Shown: positions 8,606-17,829, counted from the first letter of the stretch. The stretch: 64,000 nt of DNA from Gaiellasilicea sp037720595 (GCA_037720595.1 JBBJLW010000001.1:159213-223212); one strand, 5' to 3'. A program made the numbers and translations. The notes: generated by a model from the sequence alone, not told the origin.

Positions 8606-9532
8606 ATGCGCTTCGAAGGCATCCACCACATCACCCTGATCACCGGCGACGCGCCGGCGAACGTCGACTTCTACACCCGCGTGCTCGGGCTGCGGCTCGT
8701 CAAGAAGACCGTCAATCAGGACGATCCGACGGTCTACCACCTCTTCTACGCCGACGAGCGCGGCAGCGCGGGCTCGGACATCACCTTCTTCGAGTATCCG
8801 GGCGCGCGCCGCGGCAGGCAGGGCGCGGGAATGGTCCACACGATCGTCTGGCGCGTCGCCTCGGAGGCGGCGCTCGATTTCTGGGAGCAGCGGCTCGCGG
8901 GTGAGGCCGGTGCGATCGAGCGCAGCAAGGGGCGGCTTCGGTTCGAGGATCCGGAGGGGGTGGGAGCAGAGCTCGCGGTCGTCGAGTCGGACGACGAGCC
9001 GCTCGTCGCCGAGCACCCAGAGATCCCCCGAGAGCTGGCGCTTCAGGGCTTCGATGGCGTGCGCGCGTATGCCGCCGAGCCCGAGCTGAGCCGGCAGCTC
9101 TTCGAGGAGACGCTCGGCTTCGAGCCGCACGGCGATGGCCGCTGGGAGGTGCGCGGCGAGCGGCGAGGCGGCTGGTTCTCCTTCGAGTCAGCACCGGCCG
9201 AGCGCGGCGTCGGTGGGGCCGGCACCGTCCATCACGTCGCCTTCTCCTCCACGCTCGAGGAGCACGACGCGTGGCAGCGGCGCGTGGCCGGGGCCGGCAT
9301 GCAACCGACGCCCGTGATCGACCGCTTCTACTTCCGCTCGGTCTACTTCCGCGAGCCGAACGGCGTCCTCTTCGAGATCGCAACGCTTGGGCCCGGCTTC
9401 GGAACCGACGAGGATCCGGCGCACCTCGGCGAGCGGCTCTCGCTGCCGCCCACCTTCGAGCATCTGCGCGAGCGGATCGAGCCCGCGTTGACGAAGCTGC
9501 CGGACCCGAGGGACACGTGGAAGAGCTCGTGA
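8606..9532 (+). CDS. Ring-cleaving dioxygenase, VOC family
   Basis: A 308-residue protein with two vicinal-oxygen-chelate modules. It resembles the MhqO/PcpA-type family annotated as ring-cleaving dioxygenases that open hydroquinone-type rings using Fe(II) or Mn(II). The N-terminal module begins FEGIHHITLITGDAPANVDF. The C-terminal module has GTVHHVAFSS and ends GVLFEIATLG, giving the expected His, His and Glu metal ligands. A good Shine-Dalgarno (ACGGAGGA) precedes the ATG. It is divergent from an FMN reductase and coupled to an esterase by GTGA overlap, an arrangement common in quinone-stress (mhq-like) loci. Confidence 0.85.
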   Translation: MRFEGIHHITLITGDAPANVDFYTRVLGLRLVKKTVNQDDPTVYHLFYADERGSAGSDITFFEYPGARRGRQGAGMVHTIVWRVASEAALDFWEQRLAGEAGAIERSKGRLRFEDPEGVGAELAVVESDDEPLVAEHPEIPRELALQGFDGVRAYAAEPELSRQLFEETLGFEPHGDGRWEVRGERRGGWFSFESAPAERGVGGAGTVHHVAFSSTLEEHDAWQRRVAGAGMQPTPVIDRFYFRSVYFREPNGVLFEIATLGPGFGTDEDPAHLGERLSLPPTFEHLRERIEPALTKLPDPRDTWKSS

Positions 9533-10158
9533 TCGAAGCCCTCGTCCGCGAACCAGCCGGCGAAGCCAACGGCGCCCTCGTCCTCTTTCACGGCCGCGGC
9601 GCGGACGAGCGCGACCTCTACCCGCTCCTCGACGCGCTCGATCCGGAGCGGCGGCTGCTCGGGGTGTGTCCGCGAGGACCGCTCTCGCTGCCTCCCGGAG
9701 GCGCGCATTGGTATGCGCTCGGGGGGATCCCGACACCGGACCCCGCAACCTTCTGGCCCACCTTCGAGGCGGCATCCGCCTGGCTCGATGCTCTTACCAT
9801 CCCGCTGGAGCGGACCGTGCTTGGCGGCTTTTCCCAGGGTGCCGTGCTGAGCTGGGCACTCGGCCTCAGCCGCGGCGCCACGAAGCGGCCCGCGGCGATC
9901 GTGGCGCTCTCGGGCTTCATGCCGCAGCTGGAGGGCCTCGAGCTCGACCTCTCCGACCTCGACGGCTTCCCGATCGCGATCGGCCACGGCAGTCTCGACC
10001 CGGTGATCGACGTCCGCTTCGGCCGGGAGGCGCGAGAGCTAGTCGAGCCGGCCGGCACCGGGCTGCTCTACCGCGAGTACGCCCTCCCACACACGATCGA
10101 TCCCGGCTTTCTCGGGGAGCTCCGCGACTTCGTCAGCCGAGCTGTGCCAGCCAGTTAA
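9529..10158 (+). CDS. Phospholipase/carboxylesterase-family hydrolase
   Basis: A 209-residue alpha/beta hydrolase of the phospholipase/carboxylesterase family, often paired with MhqO-type dioxygenases (MhqD). The oxyanion region is LVLFHGRGADERDL, the nucleophile elbow GGFSQGAVLS, the acid GHGSLDPVI and the catalytic His in ALPHTI. The GTG at 9529 overlaps the upstream stop (GTGA) and has GGAAGAG about five bases ahead; a GTG at 9517 is possible but less well placed. It likely hydrolyses a small ester in the cytosol; the substrate is unknown. Confidence 0.88.
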   Translation: MIEALVREPAGEANGALVLFHGRGADERDLYPLLDALDPERRLLGVCPRGPLSLPPGGAHWYALGGIPTPDPATFWPTFEAASAWLDALTIPLERTVLGGFSQGAVLSWALGLSRGATKRPAAIVALSGFMPQLEGLELDLSDLDGFPIAIGHGSLDPVIDVRFGREARELVEPAGTGLLYREYALPHTIDPGFLGELRDFVSRAVPAS

Positions 10159-10190
10159 CGGGCTGTTACGAGGCAGGTAAGCTCGCCTCG

Positions 10191-11183
10191 ATGCCGACGA
10201 CTGAGGGTCTCGCCGAGCTTCACACTCACCTCGGCGGCTCGGTCGCCTCCGACATCCTCTGGTCGCTCGCGCACGAGCAGGGGATCGCGCTCCCGGTCAA
10301 GGACTTCTGGGAGTTCGACGCGCTCGTCACCGTCTCGGATCCACGCGGGGTTGAGAACCTCGACGCACTCGACCGGATCTACCACTGGACGGAGCTGATC
10401 CAGTCCTCCCCCATCGCCGTCGAGCGCTCGGTGCACGGCGCGATCGGCGGCGCCTATCGCTCGCAGCGGATCACGACGCTCGAGCTCCGCTTCAATCCGA
10501 TGAAGCGCAACCGCGGCGGCGAGCGCGACCTCGACCACGTGATCCTGGCGGCGATCCGTGGGCTCGATCGCGCCTCGATCGAGTACCCGCAGGTGCGCTG
10601 CGGGCTGATCCTGATGATGGATCGGACGTTCACCGCCCGGCAGAACGAGATCGTCGTCGAGAAGGCGATCCGCTGGGCCTCGCGCGGCGTGATCGGGATC
10701 GACATCGCCGGTCCTCGACCGGGTGGCGGCCGCTACGACTACACGCAGATCAAGCCGATGACGGAGGCCGCACGCGCGGCCGGGCTCGGGATCACGATCC
10801 ACGTGGGCGAGGAGGGCGTCACTGGTGCCGAGGAGATCGGCGAGGTCGTCGAGCACCTGCGCCCCGAGCGGATCGGCCACGGGATCCTCGCGGCTCGCGA
10901 CCCGGAGCTGATGCGACTGCTCCGAGAGGCCGGCACCGTGCTCGAGATCTGCCCCACCTCGAACCTGCTGACGAAGGCCCTGCCCGACGAGGCCGCGGTG
11001 CGCGAGACCTTTCGCACGTTCGTCGAGCACGGGGTCGCCTTCACGATCGCGACGGACGGGCCGGAGATGATGCACACGCACCTCCGGGACGAGCTCGAGC
11101 TGCTCGAGCGAATCGGGGCGCTCACGGCCGAGGAGCTCGAGAGTGCGAATCGCCGCGGCCACGAGGCCAGCTTCATCCCCTGA
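10191..11183 (+). CDS. Adenosine deaminase-like amidohydrolase
   Basis: A 330-residue TIM-barrel metallo-deaminase of the adenosine/AMP deaminase family. Zinc ligands and catalytic residues are visible: ELHTHLGGS at the N-terminus, IHVGEE, RIGHGI, CPTSN and ATDGPEMMHT. It departs from true adenosine deaminases in two places: the usual HLDGS is HLGGS, and the Asp-Asp near the C-terminus is Asp-Gly. That suggests it belongs to the adenosine-deaminase-like branch and may act on a different purine or aminated nucleoside. It stands alone, with 32 bp after the esterase gene. Confidence 0.8.
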   Translation: MPTTEGLAELHTHLGGSVASDILWSLAHEQGIALPVKDFWEFDALVTVSDPRGVENLDALDRIYHWTELIQSSPIAVERSVHGAIGGAYRSQRITTLELRFNPMKRNRGGERDLDHVILAAIRGLDRASIEYPQVRCGLILMMDRTFTARQNEIVVEKAIRWASRGVIGIDIAGPRPGGGRYDYTQIKPMTEAARAAGLGITIHVGEEGVTGAEEIGEVVEHLRPERIGHGILAARDPELMRLLREAGTVLEICPTSNLLTKALPDEAAVRETFRTFVEHGVAFTIATDGPEMMHTHLRDELELLERIGALTAEELESANRRGHEASFIP

Positions 11184-11190
11184 TCGTTCC

Positions 11191-11314
11191 GGACACGTCG
11201 GGGGTCAAAGCCCGGGCATGTCCCTCGCAGACGCCGGGAGCCGCCCAAGCGGCGGTTCTTCGCATGAGACCTGTCCGGCCCAGGCACGTCCGGGCTTTGA
11301 CCCCCGACACGTCC
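11191..11314. repeat. Long inverted repeat with nested hairpin
   Basis: Two 25-base arms, 11191-11215 and 11290-11314, are inverted repeats matching at 24 of 25 positions; the core is GGGGGTCAAAGCCCGG. The 74-base loop contains a smaller GCCGC/GCGGC hairpin and further copies of GGC(A/G)(C/T)GTCC-like words next to each arm. It fills most of the 213-bp gap between the deaminase-like gene and the DMT transporter. It could be a dispersed repeat or MITE-like relic, or a bulky terminator; no copy of it was seen elsewhere in the window. Confidence 0.75.
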
Positions 11315-11396
11315 CTCCTGGACGGTTCGGGCAAGGGGCGCGCCGGAAGTCGGCCGCCGTCACCGCCCGCGCGCACTCGGTGCCTGGCGGAATCTC

Positions 11397-12362
11397 GTGA
11401 GCGTGCGGGGCGTTGCATCAGGAGTCCTGTCCGCCCGCTGGAAGTTCCTGATCGCGCTCTGGAGCGTCTACCTGCTCTGGGGCTCGACGTACTTCGCGAT
11501 CAAGATCTCGGTGCGAACGCTGCCGGCGCTCCTCTCCGCCGGGCTCCGATTCCTCCTAGCCGGCGCCTTGCTCGCGCTCGTCCTCTCGCTCCGGGGCCGC
11601 AGCATCCGGGTGACCCGCCGCGAGCTCGGCGCTTCGGCGCTCGTCGGGCTCGCGCTGCTGACGCTCGGGGTCGGCCTCGTCACGCTCGCGGAGACGAGGA
11701 TCGACTCGAGCGTCGCCGCGATGATCGTCGGCTCCGTGCCGCTGCAGGTGATCCTCCTGCGCACGCTCGCGCGCGAGCGCGTCGCTCTTTGGACGCGGCT
11801 GAGCGTTCTCGCCGGGCTCGCCGGGCTGGCACTGGTCGTCGGTCCCGGAGGCGAGGGTGCAGCGAGCGCCGCGGGCCTCGCGCTCGCCCTCGGCGCAACC
11901 GTCTCCTGGTCGCTCGGATCCTTCTTCGGCCAGCGGCTGCCCCTGCCGCAGGATGGCTTCGTGGCGACGACGTGGGAGATGCTCTGCGGAGGGGTGTTCC
12001 TCGTCGTGCTCGCGCTTCTGACCGGCGAGGGCGGCACCGTCGATCCGGGCGGCTTCAGCCTCGAGTCGGCCGCCGCCTGGATCTACCTCCTCTTTGCCGG
12101 CTCGCTGATCGGCTTCACCGCCTACGCCTGGCTGTTGCGGAACGCGCCGATCTCGAAAGTGGTTACGCACCAGTACGTGAACCCCCTGGTCGCGATCGTG
12201 CTCGGTGCTGCGCTGCTGGACGAGCAGCTCGGCCTCGCAACCGGCCTCGGTGCCGCCCTGATCGTCGGGTCCGTCTTCGTCGCCGTCCGGGAGAAGGGCC
12301 CTAGCCGCCGTTCACCTGAGAGCGCTGATGTGAAAGGTACTCCAGCAGATCGGACCGCGTGA
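11397..12362 (+). CDS. EamA/DMT-superfamily transporter
   Basis: A 321-residue drug/metabolite transporter with two EamA repeats and about ten transmembrane segments. Typical phrases are LLWGSTYFAIKISVRTLPAL in the first repeat and ISKVVTHQYVNPLVAIVLGA in the second. It is an inner-membrane exporter of unknown substrate. The GTG start is at 11397. Its last 20 codons overlap the convergent cbs gene by 62 bp, so the C-terminal tail after VFVAVREKG is antisense to cbs and poorly constrained. Confidence 0.88.
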   Translation: MSVRGVASGVLSARWKFLIALWSVYLLWGSTYFAIKISVRTLPALLSAGLRFLLAGALLALVLSLRGRSIRVTRRELGASALVGLALLTLGVGLVTLAETRIDSSVAAMIVGSVPLQVILLRTLARERVALWTRLSVLAGLAGLALVVGPGGEGAASAAGLALALGATVSWSLGSFFGQRLPLPQDGFVATTWEMLCGGVFLVVLALLTGEGGTVDPGGFSLESAAAWIYLLFAGSLIGFTAYAWLLRNAPISKVVTHQYVNPLVAIVLGAALLDEQLGLATGLGAALIVGSVFVAVREKGPSRRSPESADVKGTPADRTA

Positions 12363-13704
12363 GAATCGCCGTCGGCCGGCCGGCGCTCGCGACCACGACC
12401 GCCGCGCTCGGACCCGAGAGGTCGGCGAACACCTGGTCGAGCGAATCGGTCACGTCGACGGTCGCGAGCGGCGGCTGCATCGCGACGGCGACATCGTCGT
12501 TCATCGCATCCGGGTTCTTGAAGACGCGTTCCAGCACGCCGCGTTCCTGGAGCGAGCCGATCACGTCCGCGAGCGAATCGGCACCGTCGCTACGCACGAC
12601 CGGGAGCTGTGAGATCGAGTAGCGCTGCATCAGATCGATCGCCGCACCCACCTTCTGGTGCGACTCGATCGTGACGAAATCGGGCACATCGTGCTCCTCG
12701 CGACGCTTGAACCGCAGCACCTCGTCGATCGTGGGGGCCGGCAGCTTCCGCTCCAGGAAGCCGTACTGGAGCATCCAGTTGTCGTCGTAGAACTTCGAGA
12801 GATACGAGCGGCCGCTGTCGGGCAGGACGGTCAGAATGGTCGCATCCGAACCGAAGTCCCGAGCGATCTCGAGCGCCGCCCACACCGTCGTCCCGGCCGA
12901 GCCGCCGGCGAGAATTCCTTCCTCGCGAGCGAGGCTACGCGCGGTGACGAACGAGTCGCGGTCGGAGACACGCACCCAGCGGTCGACGACGTTCCGATCC
13001 ATCGTCTCGGGCCACATGTCCTTGCCGATCCCCTCGACGAGGTACGGATGCGTCTCCTCGGACGTGTAGACCGAGCCCTCGGGATCCGCCCCCACGATCT
13101 GGATCTGCGAATTCTGCTCCTTCAGAAAGCGGCCGACGCCTGAGACGGTTCCGCCGGTCCCGACCGAGATCACGACCGCGTCGAGCTCGCCGCCGGTCTG
13201 CTCCCAGATCTCCGGTCCCGTCGTCGCATAGTGGGCTTCCGGGTTCGCCAGGTTCGAGTACTGGTCGGGCTTGAAGCCGCCGGGAATCTCCTCCGCGAGC
13301 CGGTCGGAGACGGAGTAGTAGCTCTCCGGCGAATCGTGCTCGACCGCCGTCGGAGTGATCACGACCTCGGCGCCGTACGCGCGCAGCATCGAAATCTTCT
13401 CCTGGCTCATCTTGTCGGGCATCACGAAGATGCAGCGGTAGCCTCGCTTGGCCGCGGCGATGGCGAGCCCGACCCCGGTGTTGCCCGAGGTCGGCTCGAC
13501 GATCGTGCCGCCCGGCCGGAGCTTCCCCGCCCGCTCCGCCGCGTCGATCATCGCCATCCCGATCCGATCCTTGTTCGAGCCGCCGGGGTTCAGATACTCG
13601 AGCTTCGCGAGTAGGCGCGGCTGCACGTCGCGGCCGATCCGGTCGAGCCGCACGATCGGCGTCGAGCCGACCAGCTCGAGGAGAGTTGGGTACGCGCGCG
13701 CCAT
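12301..13704 (-). CDS. cbs: Cystathionine beta-synthase
   Basis: A 467-residue PLP-dependent cystathionine beta-synthase that condenses serine and homocysteine in transsulfuration. Residues 1-320 form the fold-II PLP domain with Lys45 in NPGGSNKDRIG, the phosphate loop SVGTGGT and the substrate loop EPTSGNTG. Two CBS motifs fill about 335-460 (VTIESHQKVGAAIDLMQRYS and ILTRSDLLEYLSH), forming a Bateman module that may bind an adenosyl ligand. The length agrees with actinobacterial CBS rather than short cysteine synthase. It is convergent with, and overlaps, the DMT transporter. Confidence 0.95.
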   Translation of the reverse strand: MARAYPTLLELVGSTPIVRLDRIGRDVQPRLLAKLEYLNPGGSNKDRIGMAMIDAAERAGKLRPGGTIVEPTSGNTGVGLAIAAAKRGYRCIFVMPDKMSQEKISMLRAYGAEVVITPTAVEHDSPESYYSVSDRLAEEIPGGFKPDQYSNLANPEAHYATTGPEIWEQTGGELDAVVISVGTGGTVSGVGRFLKEQNSQIQIVGADPEGSVYTSEETHPYLVEGIGKDMWPETMDRNVVDRWVRVSDRDSFVTARSLAREEGILAGGSAGTTVWAALEIARDFGSDATILTVLPDSGRSYLSKFYDDNWMLQYGFLERKLPAPTIDEVLRFKRREEHDVPDFVTIESHQKVGAAIDLMQRYSISQLPVVRSDGADSLADVIGSLQERGVLERVFKNPDAMNDDVAVAMQPPLATVDVTDSLDQVFADLSGPSAAVVVASAGRPTAILTRSDLLEYLSHQRSQVNGG

Positions 13705-13867
13705 CGGGGGCCAACCCTACAGAGCGCGCGGCAGCCCATAGTCGAGCCGAGGCGGCCTCGACCGGGGTGGGCGCATTCCCGTCCCGCACGAAGGATGCGT
13801 CGAGGTAATTGCGAATACGCACGTCGAGCTCGTCCATGAGACGAGTAGCCATCGTCAAGGAGCCAGA

Positions 13868-14062
13868 ATGAATCTCGGATTGCGCACGATTCTCCTGCTC
13901 GTCGCCGTTGTTCTCTTCGTCCTCGCCGTCTTCTCCGATACCCGTTGGCCCGACTTCATCGGCCTCGGCCTGGCGGTGTTCGCAGGCGCATTCCTCAGCG
14001 ACGCGCTGGGCTTCGCCGACCGCACGTTCAACAGCACGAGAGACCGCAACGACACGACGTAG
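13868..14062 (+). CDS. Small membrane protein
   Basis: A 64-residue protein of two hydrophobic segments (about residues 5-22 and 29-48) separated by the short loop FSDTRWPDFIG, with a polar C-terminal tail rich in Asn, Asp and Arg. A clear Shine-Dalgarno (AAGGAG) lies about six bases before the ATG. I recognise no family. It sits between cbs and purH, both on the other strand, so it is expressed on its own. Confidence 0.7.
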   Translation: MNLGLRTILLLVAVVLFVLAVFSDTRWPDFIGLGLAVFAGAFLSDALGFADRTFNSTRDRNDTT

Positions 14063-14074
14063 GCTCGGCTTGCG

Positions 14075-15610
14075 CTAATGACGAAAGTGCCGGCGCCCGG
14101 TGAGGATCATCGTGGCGCCGGCGCTCTCGACCGCGTCGATCACGTCTGCGTCGCGCTTCGAGCCGCCCGGCTGGATGAGAGCGGCGACACCGGCGTCGAG
14201 CGCGAGTCGCGGTCCGTCCGGAAAAGGGAAGAACGCGTCGGACGCGAGCGCGGCGCCCTCGAGCACATGCCCGTGCTCGCGCGCCTTTTCGACGGCGATC
14301 CGAACGGCGTCGACCCGGCTCATCTGGCCGGCGCCGATCCCGACCGTCTGCAGGTCTCGCACGATCACGATCGCGTTCGAGGCAACGTGCTTGCAGACAC
14401 GCCAGGCGAAGAGCAGGTCGCCCCAGAGAGCCTCCGACGGCTTGCCGGCGACGACACTCATCCCCTCCCGGTCGGCCACGTCCGCGTCGCGCTCCTGGAC
14501 GAGCAGGCCGCCGAGCACGCGCTTGAAGTCGGGCTCGGCTGCAACGGCGTGGCGGCGCTCCAGGTCGTTCAGGATTCGCATGGCGGGTTTCGCGACGAGC
14601 GCGGAGAGCGCGCTCTCGTCGAATCCAGGTGCGAACAGCACCTCTACGAACTGGTCTGTGAGTCGTGCTCCGAGCCCAGCGGTGACTGACCGGTTGAGAA
14701 CGACGACGCCGCCGTACGCAGATAGGGGGTCGGCCGCGAGCGAGCGCTCGTAGGCTTCCTCGATCGTGGCTCCGACGGCCACCCCGCACGGGTTCGCGTG
14801 CTTGACGATCACGCAGGCGGGGAGCGTGAACTCGCGGACAAGCATCCGGGCGGCGTCCAGATCGTTCAGGTTGTTGAACGAGAGCTCGCGACCGTGGAGC
14901 TGCTCGACCATCGAGAGCAGGTGCGAGCGGCCTCCGCGCTCGGCGTACAGCGCAGCCGCCTGGTGGGGATTCTCGCCGTAGGCGAGATCGCGCACCTTCT
15001 CGAAGACGGGGATCAGCGTCTGTGGGAACTGCTCGTCCTCGCCGAACCAGCGCGCGATCGCGGCCTCGTAGGCCGCGGTCGTGGCGAACGCGATCCCGGC
15101 GAGATGGCGGCGGGTCTCGAGCGAGCACTCGCCCGCGTGAGCGCGCAGCTCATCGAGGACGTCGTCGTAGTCCTGGGGCCGCGTGACGGCGATCACGCGA
15201 GCGTGGTTCTTCGCAGCGGCACGCAGGAGCGCCGGGCCACCGACGTCGATCAGCTCGATCACGTCGGCCTCCGTCGCGTCGCGGCTCGCGGCGGCGCGCT
15301 CGAACGGGTAGAGGTTGACGCAGACGAGGTCGATCGGCTCGACACCTTCCCGCTCGAGCTCGGCCGCATCAGATTCCGAGCCGAGCCGGGCGAGGATTCC
15401 GCCGTGGACCAGCGGGTGCAGCGTCTTCACGCGACCGCCGAGGAGCTCGGGAAACTCGGTGACGCTCTCGACCGAGGTGACGGCGAGACCTTCGGTCTGG
15501 AGAAACTCGGCCGTTCCGCCGCTCGCCACGAGCTCGAAGCCCAGCTCGTGGAGCCCTCGTGCGAACGGCGCCAAGTCCGCCTTGTCGTAAACGGAGATCA
15601 GCGCACGCAT
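14075..15610 (-). CDS. purH: Bifunctional AICAR formyltransferase/IMP cyclohydrolase
   Basis: A 511-residue PurH catalysing the last two steps of IMP synthesis. The N-terminal IMP cyclohydrolase (about 1-190) has MRALISVYDKADL and GGRVKTLHPLVHGGILAR. The C-terminal AICAR transformylase carries the Lys-His pair in VIVKHANPCGVAVG and ASDAFFPFPDGPRLA. The ATG at 15610 overlaps the end of purN by 13 bases. It is the last gene of a purM-purN-purH unit. Confidence 0.97.
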   Translation of the reverse strand: MRALISVYDKADLAPFARGLHELGFELVASGGTAEFLQTEGLAVTSVESVTEFPELLGGRVKTLHPLVHGGILARLGSESDAAELEREGVEPIDLVCVNLYPFERAAASRDATEADVIELIDVGGPALLRAAAKNHARVIAVTRPQDYDDVLDELRAHAGECSLETRRHLAGIAFATTAAYEAAIARWFGEDEQFPQTLIPVFEKVRDLAYGENPHQAAALYAERGGRSHLLSMVEQLHGRELSFNNLNDLDAARMLVREFTLPACVIVKHANPCGVAVGATIEEAYERSLAADPLSAYGGVVVLNRSVTAGLGARLTDQFVEVLFAPGFDESALSALVAKPAMRILNDLERRHAVAAEPDFKRVLGGLLVQERDADVADREGMSVVAGKPSEALWGDLLFAWRVCKHVASNAIVIVRDLQTVGIGAGQMSRVDAVRIAVEKAREHGHVLEGAALASDAFFPFPDGPRLALDAGVAALIQPGGSKRDADVIDAVESAGATMILTGRRHFRH

Positions 15611-16131
15611 AGCTCCCGCACCACCTCCGGGAGAAGTCGGTGCTCGGCGTCCTGGATCCGCTCGACGAGCGACTCGCGCGGCTCGACCGGCACGGGTACT
15701 TGCCTCACGACCGCCCCCGTGTCGAGCCCTTCGTCGACGAGGTGGACGGTGACGCCCGTGATCGCGACGCCGGCCGCGAGTGCGTCGTCGATTGCGCACG
15801 CGCCGGGGAAGTCCGGGAGGAGCGACGGGTGGACGTTGACGATCCGATCCGGGAAGCGCTCGAGAAAGACCGGCGTCAGGAGGTGCATGTAGCCCGCGCA
15901 GACGACCAGCCTGACCCCGTGCTCCTGGAGCCAGTTCGCCATCGTCCGGTCGCGCTGCTCGCGATCGGCGAAGTCCGGGAGCGGGAAGGCGGCAACAACG
16001 ACGCCTGCCCTCGTCGCGCGCTCGAGCGCCGGCGCGTCGTCACAGCTCGAGGCCACCGCGACGACAGGCAACTGCGCGTCGAGGAGCGCCTGCAGGTTCG
16101 TTCCCTCGCCCGAGACGAGTACGCCGATCAT
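15598..16131 (-). CDS. purN: Phosphoribosylglycinamide formyltransferase
   Basis: A 177-residue PurN that transfers formyl from 10-formyltetrahydrofolate to GAR. Catalytic residues are in VNVHPSLLPDFPG (Asn and His) and DTGAVVRQ (Asp). GTNLQALL near the N-terminus binds phosphate. The ATG at 16131 overlaps the purM stop (ATGA), which decides the start over longer in-frame options that lie inside purM. Confidence 0.96.
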   Translation of the reverse strand: MIGVLVSGEGTNLQALLDAQLPVVAVASSCDDAPALERATRAGVVVAAFPLPDFADREQRDRTMANWLQEHGVRLVVCAGYMHLLTPVFLERFPDRIVNVHPSLLPDFPGACAIDDALAAGVAITGVTVHLVDEGLDTGAVVRQVPVPVEPRESLVERIQDAEHRLLPEVVRELCVR

Positions 16132-17054
16132 GCGTCGACGACCCGGCCGATGACGAGCCCGCCGGCCGCGGCGGAAGCAGGGACGACCGCGCACATCCCG
16201 ATCCCGCAGTTGAAGACGCGTCGCAGCTCCTCTTCCTCGACGCCCAGGTCGGCGAGCCAGGCGAAGACGGGCGGGCGCTCCCAGGAGTCCCAGTCAAGCT
16301 CGACGCGAACGCCGTCGGGCAGGGCGCGCGGCAGGTTGCCCATGAGCCCACCGCCGGTCACGTGCGCGAGCGCGCGAACGTCGGCGCTCGCCCGAAGCGC
16401 GTGCACGTCTTCGAGATAGAGGCGCGTCGGCAGCAGCAGCAGCTCGGCATCGAAATCGTCCTCGCCGACGAGCCGGCGAACGAGCGTGAACCCGTTCGCG
16501 TGGATCCCGGCGGACGGAAACCCGACGACGACGTCGCCCGGCTCGACCCGCGAGCCGTCGATCAGGTCGCGCCGGTCGACGATCCCGACGCACGTGCCCG
16601 CGAAGTCGAGCTCGTCCTTCTTGTAGATCCCCGGCAGCTCGGCGGTCTCGCCGCCGAGAATCGCGCAGCCGGCCTCGCGACAGACCTCGGCCGCACCTTC
16701 GACGAGCTCGGCCACCTGCTCGAGCTCGATCCGGTTCGCGGCGACGTAGTCGAGCAGGAACAGCGGCTCGGCTCCGGTGGTGAGAACGTCGTTGATGCAG
16801 TGCGCCGCGAGGTCCGCTCCGCACCACCGGAGCTTGCCTGCCCGCCGCGCGAGGACAAGCTTCGAGCCGACGCCGTCGGTGGAGGCGGCGAGGAGCCGGT
16901 GCTCGTCGAGCGCGTAGAGGCCTGCGAAGCCGCCGATCGAGCCAACGACGCCGGGCGTGGCGGTTGCCGCAACCGCCGCGCGCAGCCGCTCGACGACATC
17001 GCCGGCGGTCGCGAGCGAGACGCCGGCGGCGGCATACGTTCGGTCTCCCCTCAC
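16128..17054 (-). CDS. purM: Phosphoribosylformylglycinamidine cyclo-ligase
   Basis: A 308-residue AIR synthetase that closes the imidazole ring with ATP. Family signatures are STDGVGSKLVLA, GAEPLFLLDYVA, CAILGGETAELPGIY and HVTGGGLMGNLPRALP. The GTG at 17054 is chosen because it has a strong GGGGAGG Shine-Dalgarno and begins the expected RTYAAAGVS; upstream codons are Arg-rich shadow sequence. It opens the purM-purN-purH unit, transcribed leftward. Confidence 0.96.
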   Translation of the reverse strand: MRGDRTYAAAGVSLATAGDVVERLRAAVAATATPGVVGSIGGFAGLYALDEHRLLAASTDGVGSKLVLARRAGKLRWCGADLAAHCINDVLTTGAEPLFLLDYVAANRIELEQVAELVEGAAEVCREAGCAILGGETAELPGIYKKDELDFAGTCVGIVDRRDLIDGSRVEPGDVVVGFPSAGIHANGFTLVRRLVGEDDFDAELLLLPTRLYLEDVHALRASADVRALAHVTGGGLMGNLPRALPDGVRVELDWDSWERPPVFAWLADLGVEEEELRRVFNCGIGMCAVVPASAAAGGLVIGRVVDA

Positions 17055-17098
17055 GTGCCTCCCCTCACTGGGCGAGTCTACGAGGTACGCCGGTCGAT

Positions 17099-17710
17099 CT
17101 ACGTGAACAGCTCTGCGTGCAGCTGCGGGCGGCCGGGCGGGCCGCCGGGCAGGAAGCGGACGAGCGTGCCGCCGACCTGGACGTCGCCGCCGTCGCGCTC
17201 GAGGTGGAACAACTCCGCCAGGACGGTCGCCTTGGTTCCCGGATCCTCGGAGAGCAGGTGCAGCTCCGTGAGGGCGAACGCGGCGCTCGAGGCGAGCAGC
17301 TCGCCGAGCCACTCACGCGGCGGGTGGATCTCGAGCCGGTACCCCACGTTCGTCGCCACGAACGTGCGCCGGCCGCCGTGGGTCTGGATCCGCAGCTCCC
17401 TCGTCGTGGCACGGTCGATCACGTCGCCGAACTCCTCCTCGTCGAGCGCGAGGCCGACGTGATCGACCCGCGGCAGATCCCACTGGCCCGGCTGGACGAC
17501 GACGTTGACAGATCCCCGCTCGAGCTCGGAGAGTCGCAGCCTGAAGCCGAGCCGGTCGAGCTCGTCCCACGGAACACCCGGCTCGACGGATTGGTAGTCC
17601 TCACCGATTCGGCCGTGACGCGCGACGAGCCCGAATCCCAGCTTGCCCACGTATCGGGCCTCCACCTCGCGGATCCGGCTCGTGACTAGGTGGTAGTGGA
17701 AGAGCTCCAC
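17099..17710 (-). CDS. Glyoxalase/VOC-like protein
   Basis: A 203-residue protein with vicinal-oxygen-chelate features: MELFHYHLVTSRIREVEARY at the N-terminus, PRVDHVGLAL in the middle and GYRLEIHPP closing the module. The last 60 residues are an unassigned tail with strand-like GGTLVRFLPGG. Metal-binding His and Glu positions are plausible, but the specific activity cannot be assigned. It lies 44 bp upstream of purM on the same strand and could be co-transcribed, though nothing links it to purine synthesis. Confidence 0.65.
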   Translation of the reverse strand: MELFHYHLVTSRIREVEARYVGKLGFGLVARHGRIGEDYQSVEPGVPWDELDRLGFRLRLSELERGSVNVVVQPGQWDLPRVDHVGLALDEEEFGDVIDRATTRELRIQTHGGRRTFVATNVGYRLEIHPPREWLGELLASSAAFALTELHLLSEDPGTKATVLAELFHLERDGGDVQVGGTLVRFLPGGPPGRPQLHAELFT

Positions 17711-17829
17711 AGGCGGCCGATTCTAGAGGCTTGATGTGAAATTCGGGTGCACTCGGGGATGGGCCGGGTGCCGCTAGGCGCGGTTGGACGCCCGCAGAGT
17801 CCAGGGGAGTTGCGGAACGCAGCTCTACA

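Noticed and set aside
13705..13858. Minus-strand frame MATRLMDELDVRIRN upstream of and overlapping cbs
   Set aside because: The frame runs on into antisense-like sequence inside cbs and matches no family. A short leader peptide cannot be excluded but is unsupported.
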